Positions 27,209-35,714 of a DNA stretch of 64,000 nucleotides are shown one piece after another. How positions within the stretch are numbered: position 1 is the first letter of the stretch; each line of letters begins with the position of its first letter. The position numbers and the translations under genes are program-made. This DNA comes from Actinospica durhamensis (GTDB lineage Bacteria > Actinomycetota > Actinomycetes > Streptomycetales > Catenulisporaceae), in contig NZ_JAGSOG010000015.1 in the NCBI RefSeq assembly GCF_018139695.1, positions 1-64,000 on the forward strand. Direction: 5' to 3'. A model generated the notes under the pieces. That model saw nothing but the letters and a program-made list of their open reading frames with translations, had not been told where the DNA came from and did not search any database.

Positions 27209-28972
27209 CTAGCCCGCCATACTCGCGGCCGCGTCCGAGACCAGCGCCAGATCGGTGCTGATCCTGGACGCGGCCGCGAGCAGGATGGGCAGCACGACGG
27301 CGCGGGCCTGGGCCGCACTGGTGCGGGCGGCGTGCATGGAGACGTTCACGGCGGCGACGGCGCGGCCGGAGGGGTCGCGGACCGGGACGGCGATCGAGCG
27401 CAGGCCCTCCTCGAGCTCCTGGTCCACCAGCGCGCAGCCCTCGTCCGCGGCGGCGTCGAGTACGCGGGCGAGCGCGGCGCGGTCGGTCACCGTGTGCGGT
27501 GTCAGGGCGATGAGTTCGGTCTGCTCCAGCCGCCGGAGGCGCTCCGGGCCCGGCAGGTCGGCCAGCAGCACCCGGCCCATGGAGGTCGCGTACGCCGGGA
27601 ACCTGGTGCCGACCATGATGTCCACGCTCATGATCCGGCCCGCCGCGGCGCGCGCGACGTAGCGGATGTCCGCGCCGTCGAGCACCGCCATCGAGGCCGA
27701 CTCGTGCACTGCCGCGACGACCTCGGCCAGATGCGGCTGGGCCAGTTCGCCCAGGGACAGCTGGGAGAGCCGGGCGTATCCGAGCTCGAGCACACGCGGC
27801 AGTACCTTGAAGCGGTGGCCGTCGGTGGCCACGTACCCCTGCCTGGCCGAGGTCAGCAGCGCCCGCCGGGCGGTGGCCCGGGGCAGGCCGGTGGCCGCGG
27901 CGGCCTCGGACAGGGTCATCCCGGCCGGGCCGCCCCCGCCCAGCGCCGAGAGCACACTGATGCCACGGGCCAGGGACTGGAGATAGCCGGGGCCGTGCTG
28001 CTCCTTCGCCGCGGCGGTCGGATCCAGGTTCGGCTCGTGCGGCTCCGGCTCCGTGGGCGTCGGCGCGCCGTTCGCCGCGTGCCCCGGCCGCGCGGCCAGG
28101 GCCTCGGTCATCCGCGCGGCGCACGCGCGCATCGCCGGGAGTACGGTCTCGGCCAGCGAACGCACCGTCTGCCGGCTGGTGTGGCTGACCACGCTCAGCG
28201 CGCACACCTGCGCGCCCGCCGGGTCGTACACCGGCACCGCGGCCGCGATCAGGCCCTGCTCGATCAGCTGGTCGTCCTCGGCCCAGCCGTCCCGCGCGGC
28301 CCGCTCGATCCGGGCGCGGAAGGCGGCCTCCACCTGGGCCGGTTCCGGCGGGCGCGGTTCGGTGGCGCGGCCGGAACGGGGCAGCGCCGCGAACGCGTCG
28401 CAGGACGGGTCGGCGGCCAGCCGGGCGTGCCAGGCCTCGAAGTCGGCCGCGTCCCAGTCCGCGGCGAACAGGGCGCCAGGGGCGCAGCGCTCGGCCGGCA
28501 GCGCGTCCCCGGCCCGGAACGCGACCGACAGGGCCCTGCGACGCTTGATCTGCACGATGAAGCGCACCGCGTCCCGGTCGGCCACGGCCAGCGAGACCGA
28601 CTCGTCGAGGCGGGCGGCGAGCTCGCGGGCGAGCGGGCCGAGCGTCCCGGGCAGCGCGCTGCCGCGCAGGTAGGCGCCGCCGAGGCGGGCCGCGGCCGGG
28701 GCGAGCACCAGGTCCCGGCCGTCGCCCTCGGCCCGCAGCGCGCCGAGTTCGACCAGGGTGGTGGCCACCCGGTCCACGGTGGAGCGGGCCAGGCCGGTGC
28801 CCCGGGTCAGCTCGCTCGCGCGCAGCCGGCCGCCGGGGGCGTTGGCCAGCGCGCGCAGCACCGCGAAGCCGCGCTCGAGCGGGCCGACGCTCTCGTCGGG
28901 ATGCGGCAGTGGCGCGGCGGTCCCGGCCCTGCCGGCCGCCGCGCCGCGCACTGTCATCTCCGTCACGCCCAC
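27209..28972 (-). CDS. Fused double IclR-family regulator (PcaR/PobR-like)
   Basis: A 587-residue protein made of two complete IclR units in tandem. Unit one (residues about 28-285) has the winged helix GFAVLRALANAPGGRLRASE with TGLARSTVDRVATTLVELG. Unit two (about 330-587) has SLARGISVLSALGGGGPAGMTLSEAA with TGLPRATARRALL and a better conserved effector domain (GTRFPAYATSMGRVLLADL, VRDPSGRAVAAVNVS). Single IclR proteins are about 260 residues. It is divergent from pcaI, and unit two resembles Pca/Pob activators, so it should control the protocatechuate operon in response to an aromatic intermediate. GTG 28972 has GGAGG five bases upstream; ATG 28957 is the alternative. Confidence 0.92.
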   Translation of the reverse strand: MGVTEMTVRGAAAGRAGTAAPLPHPDESVGPLERGFAVLRALANAPGGRLRASELTRGTGLARSTVDRVATTLVELGALRAEGDGRDLVLAPAAARLGGAYLRGSALPGTLGPLARELAARLDESVSLAVADRDAVRFIVQIKRRRALSVAFRAGDALPAERCAPGALFAADWDAADFEAWHARLAADPSCDAFAALPRSGRATEPRPPEPAQVEAAFRARIERAARDGWAEDDQLIEQGLIAAAVPVYDPAGAQVCALSVVSHTSRQTVRSLAETVLPAMRACAARMTEALAARPGHAANGAPTPTEPEPHEPNLDPTAAAKEQHGPGYLQSLARGISVLSALGGGGPAGMTLSEAAAATGLPRATARRALLTSARQGYVATDGHRFKVLPRVLELGYARLSQLSLGELAQPHLAEVVAAVHESASMAVLDGADIRYVARAAAGRIMSVDIMVGTRFPAYATSMGRVLLADLPGPERLRRLEQTELIALTPHTVTDRAALARVLDAAADEGCALVDQELEEGLRSIAVPVRDPSGRAVAAVNVSMHAARTSAAQARAVVLPILLAAASRISTDLALVSDAAASMAG

Positions 28973-29102
28973 CCTCGCCTCCGTCCGTTTCCTCGCACTC
29001 TATGTGCCCACCCGCTCCTCGCGCCGCGCCCTCGCCCGGCCCACAGCCGTTGACAAGCGCGGTCCCGCGAAGCAGACTCGGCCTTCAGGCTAGTGAATTT
29101 TA

Positions 29103-29117
29103 GTTCATCAGACGAAC
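29103..29117. promoter_or_regulatory. 15-bp palindrome in the pca promoter (IclR operator candidate)
   Basis: GTTCATCAGACGAAC is a palindrome with GTTC/GAAC ends, complete apart from the central base and two inner mismatched pairs. It lies 17 bases before the pcaI start. IclR-type Pca regulators bind palindromes of this size. A promoter could not be placed confidently in the 28973-29133 gap. Confidence 0.6.
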
Positions 29118-29133
29118 GAGCTCGAGGAACGAC

Positions 29134-29913
29134 ATGGACAAGACGGTGGCCACCGCCGCCGCGGCCGTAGCGGACATCGGAGACGGTGCCTCGCTCGCGG
29201 TCGGCGGCTTCGGGCTCAGCGGCGTACCCGATGTGCTCATCGAGGCACTGTTCGACCAGGGTGCGCGCGAACTGAGCGTGGTGTCGAACAACTGCGGCGT
29301 GGACGGCGGAGGCCTCGGCATCCTGCTCGCGGCCGGCCGGATCACCCGCGTCACCGGCAGCTACGTGGGGGAGAACAAGGAGTTCGCCCGCCGCTACCTG
29401 TCCGGTGAGCTCGAGCTCGAGCTCACCCCCCAGGGCACCTTGGCCGAGCGGCTGCGGGCCGGCGGCGCCGGCATCCCGGCCTTCTTCACCCCGGCGGGCG
29501 TCGGCACCCAGGTGGCCGAAGGCGGGCTGCCCTGGCGCTACGCCGCCGACGGCTCGGTGGCGGTGGCCTCCCCGGCCAAGGAGGTGCGCGAGTTCGACGG
29601 CGTGGAGTACGTGCTCGAACGCGGCATCCGCACCGACTTCGCCCTGGTGCGCGCGTGGAAGGGGGACCGGCACGGCAACCTCGTCTTCCGCCGCGCCTCG
29701 CGCAACTTCAACCCGCTGGCCGCGATGGCCGGGCGGGTCGCGATCGCGGAGGTCGAGCAGCTGGTGGAGCCCGGCGAGATCGAGCCGGACGCGGTCCACC
29801 TGCCCGGCGTGTTCGTCAAGCGCGTGCTCGCGCTGACCCCGGAACAGGCCGCGGCCAAGGGAATCGAGAAGCGCACCGTCACCGTGCGCGAGGCCGGAGA
29901 GGCAGGCGCCTGA
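29134..29913 (+). CDS. pcaI: 3-oxoadipate CoA-transferase subunit A
   Basis: A 259-residue alpha subunit of succinyl-CoA:3-oxoacid CoA-transferase, which with PcaJ moves CoA from succinyl-CoA to 3-oxoadipate, the penultimate step of the beta-ketoadipate pathway. The glycine-rich [13 protein letters not shown] motif and [15 protein letters not shown] are typical of subunit A. The first gene of the operon, with GAGGAACG before the ATG; its stop overlaps the pcaJ start (TGATG). An acetoacetate transferase would look similar, but the pca neighbours decide the assignment. Confidence 0.92.
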   Translation: MDKTVATAAAAVADIGDGASLAVGGFGLSGVPDVLIEALFDQGARELSVVSNNCGVDGGGLGILLAAGRITRVTGSYVGENKEFARRYLSGELELELTPQGTLAERLRAGGAGIPAFFTPAGVGTQVAEGGLPWRYAADGSVAVASPAKEVREFDGVEYVLERGIRTDFALVRAWKGDRHGNLVFRRASRNFNPLAAMAGRVAIAEVEQLVEPGEIEPDAVHLPGVFVKRVLALTPEQAAAKGIEKRTVTVREAGEAGA

Positions 29914-30542
29914 TGCCCTGGAACCGCGAGCAGATGGCCGCCCGCGCGGCCGCCGAGCTGACCGACGGCTCGTACGTCAACCTCGGTATCGGCCTGCCCA
30001 CCCTGATCCCCAACCAGCTCCCGCCCGGCGTGGACCTGGTGCTCCAGTCCGAGAACGGCATCCTCGGCGTCGGGCCGTACCCGTACCCCGAGGACCTCGA
30101 CGCGGACCTGATCAACGCCGGCAAGGAGACCGTCACGGTGCTGCCGGGGGCGAGCTTCTTCGACTCCTCGCTGTCTTTCGGCATGATCCGCGGTGGCCAT
30201 GTGGACGCCGCCGTGCTCGGCGCGATGCAGGTCTCGGCCGCCGGCGACCTGGCCAACTGGGCCGTGCCGGGCAAGATGATCAAGGGCATGGGCGGCGCGA
30301 TGGACCTGGTCCACGGCGCCCGCCGGGTGATCGTGGTGATGGAGCACCGGGCCAAGGACGGCAGCTCCAAGATCGTGCCGGAGTGCACCCTGCCGCTGAC
30401 CGGGCGCCGCTGCGTGCACCGGATCATCACCGACCTCGGCGTGCTCGACGTGACCGCGGACGGGCTGCGCCTGGTGGAGACCGCGCCCGGGGTTAGCCCG
30501 GCCGAGCTGCGCGCCGCCACGGCCGCGCCGATCCTGGACTAA
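29913..30542 (+). CDS. pcaJ: 3-oxoadipate CoA-transferase subunit B
   Basis: A 209-residue beta subunit carrying the catalytic glutamate in the motif [10 protein letters not shown] (Glu of ENG), which forms the CoA thioester intermediate. The typical [13 protein letters not shown] and [14 protein letters not shown] segments are present. Translation is coupled to pcaI by a one-base overlap, as expected for the two subunits of one enzyme. Confidence 0.93.
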   Translation: MPWNREQMAARAAAELTDGSYVNLGIGLPTLIPNQLPPGVDLVLQSENGILGVGPYPYPEDLDADLINAGKETVTVLPGASFFDSSLSFGMIRGGHVDAAVLGAMQVSAAGDLANWAVPGKMIKGMGGAMDLVHGARRVIVVMEHRAKDGSSKIVPECTLPLTGRRCVHRIITDLGVLDVTADGLRLVETAPGVSPAELRAATAAPILD

Positions 30543-30552
30543 GGAGGAGACG

Positions 30553-31293
30553 ATGACGTCCCAGCAGGAGATCGACGAGGAGATCCTCGAGTACGCCGGA
30601 GTGCGCGTTCCCGGCGGCCACCCCTCGCGCGACTACCCGCCCTACCGCAGCAGCGGCCTGCGCCACCCGCGCCAGGCCCTGACCGTGGTCACCGACCCGG
30701 AAGCGGTCGAGCTCTACACCCCGGTGTTCGGCGCCGGCGATGTCACCGCGCTCGACGCGGACCTCACCCGGCAGCACAGCGGCGAGCCGCTCGGCGAGCG
30801 GATCACCGTCACCGGCCGGGTCACCGACCGCGCCGGACGTCCGGTGCGCGGGCAGCTGGTGGAGATCTGGCAGGCCAACGCGGCCGGCCGGTACGTGCAC
30901 CGGCAGGAGCAGCACCCGGCCCCGCTCGACCCCAACTTCACCGGCGCCGGCCGGGCCCTGACCGACGCGGAGGGCAACTACTCCTTCACCACGATCAAGC
31001 CCGGGCCCTACCCGTGGGGCAACCACGTCAACGCCTGGCGCCCTGCGCACATCCACTTCTCCGTCTTCGGCACCGCGTTCACCCAGCGCCTGGTCACCCA
31101 GATGTACTTCCCGGGCGACCCGCTCTTCGCCTTCGACCCGATCTTCCAGTCGGTGACCGACCCGGCCGCGCAGCAGCGGCTGATCGCGGCCTACGACCAC
31201 GGCCTCTCGGTCTCGAACTTCTCCCTCGGCTTCCGGTTCGACATCGTGCTCGACGGCCCGAGCGCCACTTACTTCGAGGAGGACCACCAGTGA
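30553..31293 (+). CDS. pcaH: Protocatechuate 3,4-dioxygenase beta subunit
   Basis: A 246-residue non-haem Fe(III) intradiol dioxygenase subunit, which with PcaG opens the protocatechuate ring to 3-carboxy-cis,cis-muconate. It contains the intradiol signature LVEIWQANAAGRYVH, and the iron-ligand region with NAWRPAHIHFSVFG (two His ligands) preceded by Tyr in GPYPWGNHVN. A strong AAGGAGGAGACG ribosome-binding site is present, and the stop overlaps the pcaG GTG. Confidence 0.95.
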   Translation: MTSQQEIDEEILEYAGVRVPGGHPSRDYPPYRSSGLRHPRQALTVVTDPEAVELYTPVFGAGDVTALDADLTRQHSGEPLGERITVTGRVTDRAGRPVRGQLVEIWQANAAGRYVHRQEQHPAPLDPNFTGAGRALTDAEGNYSFTTIKPGPYPWGNHVNAWRPAHIHFSVFGTAFTQRLVTQMYFPGDPLFAFDPIFQSVTDPAAQQRLIAAYDHGLSVSNFSLGFRFDIVLDGPSATYFEEDHQ

Positions 31294-31859
31294 GCCAGAA
31301 TCTGGAGCCCACTCCCTCGCAGACGGTCGGTCCGTTCTTCGGCTACGGCCTGCCGTTCCCCGGCGGCTCCGACGTCGCTCCGGCCGGACACCCGGACGCG
31401 GTGAGCGTGCACGGCTTCGTCTACGACGGCGAGGGCAACCCGATCCCGGACGCGATCCTGGACTTCTGGCAGGCCGCGCCGGACGGCTCGCGGGCCGGTT
31501 CGCCCGGGTCGCTGCGGGTGGACACCTCCAACGGCAGGCTGCTCGGCCGGGACGGGGTGCGCTTCACCGGCTTCGGCCGGGTCGGCACCGACGGGGACGG
31601 GCACTGGGCGCTGCGCACCTTCGCCCCCGCGCCGGACGCCCCGTACCTCGCGGTCTGCGTCTTCGCCCGAGGCCTGCTGCACCACCTGTTCACCCGGATC
31701 TACTTCCCCGGCGCACCCGAGGACGCCCTGCTGGCAGGGCTCAGCCCCGAACGGCGCGCCACCCTGCTGGCCCGGCCCGAGTCCGACCGCGTCTTGCGCT
31801 TCGACGTGCGCCTGCAGGGCGGGGAGGCCGAAGAGACGGTGTTCCTTGACTTCGGCTGA
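31290..31859 (+). CDS. pcaG: Protocatechuate 3,4-dioxygenase alpha subunit
   Basis: A 189-residue structural partner of PcaH. It starts with QNLEPTPSQTVGPFFGYGLPF and has the intradiol-fold motif ILDFWQAAPDG; the alpha subunit naturally lacks the iron ligands. The GTG start at 31290 overlaps the pcaH stop by four bases, with GGAGGACC upstream. Near the end it overlaps the pcaB start by 14 bases. Confidence 0.94.
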   Translation: MSQNLEPTPSQTVGPFFGYGLPFPGGSDVAPAGHPDAVSVHGFVYDGEGNPIPDAILDFWQAAPDGSRAGSPGSLRVDTSNGRLLGRDGVRFTGFGRVGTDGDGHWALRTFAPAPDAPYLAVCVFARGLLHHLFTRIYFPGAPEDALLAGLSPERRATLLARPESDRVLRFDVRLQGGEAEETVFLDFG

Positions 31860-33252
31860 GCCCGCCGGGCCGCTCGAGGTCGGCCTGCTCGCCCCGGGAC
31901 GTCCGGGCGGGCGGGTCGAGGCCGAGACCGGCGACGGCGCGTATCTCAAGGCCCTGCTCGACGCCGAGGCCGCGCTCACCCGGGCCCAGGCCGGGCTCGG
32001 CCTGGTGCCGCCGGCCGCGGCCGCCGCGGTGGACGCCGCCGCGCGGGCGCCGCGCTTCGACGCGCGGGCCCTGGCCCTGGCGTCGGGCGGCGGCAACCCG
32101 GTGATCCCGCTGGTGGGCGAGCTGCGGCGGGCGGTGGGCGCCGAGCACGCCGGGTCCGTGCACCGCGGCGCCACCAGCCAGGACATCATGGACACCGCGA
32201 CCATGCTGGTGGCAACGCGGGTCAGGACCCTGATCCTGGCCGAGCTCGACCGGGTCGCCGCGGCGCTGGCCGAGCTGGCCGCCGCGCACCGGGCCACCCC
32301 GATGGCCGGACGCACGCTGACCCAGCAGGCCGTCCCCACCACCTTCGGCCTCAAGGCCGCGGGCTGGCGCTCGCTGGTGCTCGACGCCCGCGACCGTCTC
32401 AGTGCCCTGAACCTGCCGGCCCAGCTCGGCGGCGCGGCCGGCACGCTCGCCGCGTTCACCGCCTCGGCCGGCGGCCCGGACACCGTGTTCGCCCTCGTCG
32501 ACCGCTTCGCCGCCGAGACCGGACTCGACGCCCCGGCGCTGCCCTGGCACGTGCTGCGCACCCCGATCGCCGAACTCGGCGCGGCCCTCGCGCTCACCGC
32601 CGGGGCGCTCGGCAAGTTCGCCGCCGACGTGCTGGTGCTCGGCCGGACCGAGCTGGCCGAGGTGCGCCAGACCGACGGCGCGGGCGGCTCCTCGGCCATG
32701 CCGCACAAGGCGAACCCGGTCGACGCCGCGCTCATCGCGGCGGCGGCCCGGCAGCTGCCCGCGCTGGCGAGCGTGCTCTACGGCTCGATGGTCGCCGAGG
32801 ACGAACGCCCGGCCGGCGCCTGGCACGCCGAGTGGCTGCCGCTGCGCGAGGCCCTGCGGCTGACCGGCACCGCGGCCGCGCTCGCCGCGCACCTGGCCGA
32901 GACGCTGCGGCCGCGCCCGGAGCGCATGTCCGCCAACCTGGAGCTCACCCGGGGCCTGATCGTCTCGGAGCGGCTGGTCGAGGTGCTCGAGGAACTGCTC
33001 GGCGCCCAGGCCGCCCGCTCCGTGCTCACCGCCGCGGCCCGCGCCGCCGAGCAGGGCGGGACCACGCTCGCCGAGGCGCTCGGACAGCTTCCTGAGATCA
33101 GCGGGCTGATCGATGCCGGGACGCTCACCCCCGAGCGGCTCGGCGAACTGACCGATCCGGCCGCATACCTCGGCGTGGCCGCCGAGCTCACCGACCGCGC
33201 GCTGACCCGCGCGGCGGCCGGCGCCGTGCAGAAAGACGAAGGCGATGTCTGA
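31846..33252 (+). CDS. pcaB: 3-carboxy-cis,cis-muconate cycloisomerase
   Basis: A 468-residue member of the fumarase/aspartase superfamily that lactonises 3-carboxy-cis,cis-muconate to 4-carboxymuconolactone. The superfamily signature GSSAMPHKANPVD is at about residues 284-296, and HRGATSQDIMDTA, typical of PcaB and adenylosuccinate lyase, at about 106-118. The start is TTG at 31846, inside pcaG; no in-frame ATG lies near the expected N-terminus, so this unusual start is probably real. The stop overlaps the pcaL start by eight bases. Confidence 0.93.
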   Translation: MTSAEPAGPLEVGLLAPGRPGGRVEAETGDGAYLKALLDAEAALTRAQAGLGLVPPAAAAAVDAAARAPRFDARALALASGGGNPVIPLVGELRRAVGAEHAGSVHRGATSQDIMDTATMLVATRVRTLILAELDRVAAALAELAAAHRATPMAGRTLTQQAVPTTFGLKAAGWRSLVLDARDRLSALNLPAQLGGAAGTLAAFTASAGGPDTVFALVDRFAAETGLDAPALPWHVLRTPIAELGAALALTAGALGKFAADVLVLGRTELAEVRQTDGAGGSSAMPHKANPVDAALIAAAARQLPALASVLYGSMVAEDERPAGAWHAEWLPLREALRLTGTAAALAAHLAETLRPRPERMSANLELTRGLIVSERLVEVLEELLGAQAARSVLTAAARAAEQGGTTLAEALGQLPEISGLIDAGTLTPERLGELTDPAAYLGVAAELTDRALTRAAAGAVQKDEGDV

Positions 33253-34465
33253 TTCCACCGCGGCTCCCCGCACCGTGCACCACGTCCTGGACGGCCCCGA
33301 CGTGCCGCCCCCGGCCGCCGCGCCCGAGCCGGTCCCGGTCGTGCTCGGCCCCTCCATCGGCACCACCACCGCGCTGTGGGCGCAGGTCGCGCCGGTGCTC
33401 GCGCGCACCCGCCGGGTGGTGCGCTGGGACCTGCCCGGACACGGCGGGAGCGCCGCGGACCTGATCCCCGCGGCCGAGCCTGGCGCCACCGGCATCGCCG
33501 ACCTCGGCCGCCTGGTGCTGGACCTGGCCGACCGGCTCGGGTTCGACCGGTTCGCCTATGCGGGCGACTCGCTCGGCGGCGCGGTCGGCACCTGGCTCGC
33601 CGCGCACCACCCCGAGCGGGTGCACGCCCTCGCGGTGCTGTGCTCCTCCGCGCACTTCGGCGACCCGGCGAACTGGTACGCGCGGGCCGAGAAGGTGCGC
33701 TCCGGCCGCGAGGCCGCGATGGCCGAACTCACCGACAGCGCCCTGAACCGCTGGTTCCCGGCCGGCGCCGAGATCCGCGACTCGGCCGTCGCCCGGGACC
33801 TCGTTGCCACGCACGCCACCGTGGATCCGACCGCCTACGCAGGCTGCTGTGACGTAATCGCAGGCCTCGATCTCACCGCGAACCTGGCCGAGATCACCGC
33901 CCCCACGCTGGTGATCGCCGGCCGGCTCGACCCGGCCACCCCGCCCGTGCACGCCCGGGAGCTGGCCGACGGCATCGTCGGCAGTTCGCTGCTCGAGCTC
34001 GCGGGCGTCGGCCACCTCGCCCCGGCCGAGGCGCCCGAGCGCGTCGCGGCCGCGCTGCTCGAGCACTTCGAGTCCGCGCCGGGCGACGACGCGCGCCGCC
34101 ACGCCGCGGGCATGAGCGTGCGCCGGGCCGTGCTCGGCGACGCGCACGTGGACCGGGCCGTGGCGAACACGACCGCGTTCACCGCGCCCTTCCAGGACCT
34201 GATCACGCGCTACGCCTGGGGCGAGATCTGGACCCGCCCGGGTCTCGACCGGCGCACCCGCAGCTGCATCACCCTGACCGCGCTCGTCGCGCACGGCCAC
34301 CTGGACGAACTCGCCATGCACGTGCGGGCCGCGCGCAACAACGGCCTGACCCCGGACGAGATCGGCGAGGTCCTGCTGCAGAGCGCCGTCTACTGCGGCG
34401 TACCCGCCGCGAACTCCGCCTTCGCCGTCGCCCGGCGGGTGTTGGAAGCCGAAGAGGAACGATGA
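33245..34465 (+). CDS. pcaL: Fused 3-oxoadipate enol-lactonase / 4-carboxymuconolactone decarboxylase
   Basis: A 406-residue bifunctional enzyme performing two successive steps: 4-carboxymuconolactone decarboxylation (PcaC) and enol-lactone hydrolysis to 3-oxoadipate (PcaD). The N-terminal alpha/beta hydrolase domain (to about residue 270) has the nucleophile elbow YAGDSLGGAVGT and the His in GVGHLAPAE. The C-terminal domain is a CMD fold with TRSCITLTALVAHGHLDELAMH and EVLLQSAVYCGVPAAN. This PcaD-PcaC fusion is known as PcaL in actinobacteria. The gene overlaps both neighbours. Confidence 0.95.
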   Translation: MSDSTAAPRTVHHVLDGPDVPPPAAAPEPVPVVLGPSIGTTTALWAQVAPVLARTRRVVRWDLPGHGGSAADLIPAAEPGATGIADLGRLVLDLADRLGFDRFAYAGDSLGGAVGTWLAAHHPERVHALAVLCSSAHFGDPANWYARAEKVRSGREAAMAELTDSALNRWFPAGAEIRDSAVARDLVATHATVDPTAYAGCCDVIAGLDLTANLAEITAPTLVIAGRLDPATPPVHARELADGIVGSSLLELAGVGHLAPAEAPERVAAALLEHFESAPGDDARRHAAGMSVRRAVLGDAHVDRAVANTTAFTAPFQDLITRYAWGEIWTRPGLDRRTRSCITLTALVAHGHLDELAMHVRAARNNGLTPDEIGEVLLQSAVYCGVPAANSAFAVARRVLEAEEER

Positions 34466-35673
34466 ACGAGCGCACCGTGAGCCAGAACCCCGTCATACCC
34501 GAGAGCACCACCGTCGGCATCGTCGGCGGCGGACCGGCCGGCCTGCTGCTGGCCCGGCTGCTGCACCAGGCCGGCGTCGAGTGCGTCGTCCTGGAGTCGC
34601 GCGAGCGCGCCTACGTGGAGCAGCGCCAGCGCGCGGGCGTGCTCGAACAGTCCACCGTGGACGTGCTGCGCGCCAGCGGCGCGGGCGAACGCCTCGAACG
34701 CGAGGGCATCGTGCACGACGGGATCGAGCTCAGCTGGGACCGGCGCCGCCACCGCATCGACTTCCCCGGGCTGACCGGGGGCAAGCAGGTCTGGATCTAC
34801 GCGCAGACCGAGGTCGTCAAGGACCTGATCGAACTCCAGCTCGCCGACGGCGCCCCGCTTCTGTTCGAGGCGCAGGTCACCGAGGTCACCGGCGCGGACA
34901 CCGACCGCCCGGTCGTCCACTACACCCACGCGGGCGCCGAGCGCACCCTGCGCTGCGACTACGTCGTGGGCTGCGACGGCTTCCACGGCGTGGTGCGCGA
35001 CGCGATCCCGGACGGCGAGCTCACCACCTACGAGCGCGTCTATCCGTACTCGTGGTTCGGCATCCTGGCCGACGTGCCGCCGTCGAACGACGAGCTCGTC
35101 TACGCCCACTCGCCGCGCGGCTTCGCACTGCTGAGCATGCGCTCGCACACCGTCAGCCGGCTCTACCTCCAGGTCCCCAACGGCACCGACCCCCAGGCCT
35201 GGAGCGACGAGGAGATCTGGGACGAGCTCGACGCGCGCTTCGCGGTCGACGGGGACTGGAAGCTCGCGCGCGGCCCGATCACCCAGCGCGCCGTGCTGCC
35301 GCTGCGCAGCAGCGTCACCGAACCGCTGCGCTGGGGCCGGATCTTCCTCGCCGGAGACGCCGGCCACATCGTGCCGCCGACCGGCGCCAAGGGCCTGAAC
35401 CTCGCCGCCGCCGACGTCACGGTGCTCGCCCGCGCCTTCGGGCAACTGCACCGCACCGGCTCGAGCGACGGCCTCGACGCCTACTCGCGCCAGTGCCTGA
35501 GCCGGGTCTGGCGGGCGGAGCAGTTCTCTTACTTCATGACCACGACGCTGCACGTCGCGCCGGACCAGAACCCCTTCGACACCCGGCTGCAGATCTCCCA
35601 GCTCGACCGGATCGCCGCGTCCCCGCACGCGGCCGCCGAACTCGCGCTGAACTACGTGGGAACAGCGCTCTAG
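34462..35673 (+). CDS. pobA: 4-hydroxybenzoate 3-monooxygenase
   Basis: A 403-residue FAD monooxygenase that hydroxylates 4-hydroxybenzoate to protocatechuate, feeding the genes upstream. The FAD Rossmann motif is GIVGGGPAGLLLARLLHQAG, the mid motif YVVGCDGFHG (DG motif), and the second FAD motif GDAGHIVPPTGAKGLNLA. The QRQRAGVLEQ segment matches PobA rather than other aromatic hydroxylases. ATGA overlap with pcaL. No aromatic-acid transporter (pcaK) and no pcaF thiolase follow. Confidence 0.94.
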   Translation: MNERTVSQNPVIPESTTVGIVGGGPAGLLLARLLHQAGVECVVLESRERAYVEQRQRAGVLEQSTVDVLRASGAGERLEREGIVHDGIELSWDRRRHRIDFPGLTGGKQVWIYAQTEVVKDLIELQLADGAPLLFEAQVTEVTGADTDRPVVHYTHAGAERTLRCDYVVGCDGFHGVVRDAIPDGELTTYERVYPYSWFGILADVPPSNDELVYAHSPRGFALLSMRSHTVSRLYLQVPNGTDPQAWSDEEIWDELDARFAVDGDWKLARGPITQRAVLPLRSSVTEPLRWGRIFLAGDAGHIVPPTGAKGLNLAAADVTVLARAFGQLHRTGSSDGLDAYSRQCLSRVWRAEQFSYFMTTTLHVAPDQNPFDTRLQISQLDRIAASPHAAAELALNYVGTAL

Positions 35674-35714
35674 TACGCGACGCACACGCCCGGCAGGCTC
35701 TACCGTGGAGAGTC

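Noticed and set aside
27332-29053. 573-residue open frame on the + strand opposite the IclR fusion
   Set aside because: Shadow of a gene with two recognisable IclR units; no family features.
29049-29072. TTGACA at 29050 considered as the pcaI -35 box
   Set aside because: No acceptable -10 box lies 15-19 bases downstream, so a promoter could not be supported.
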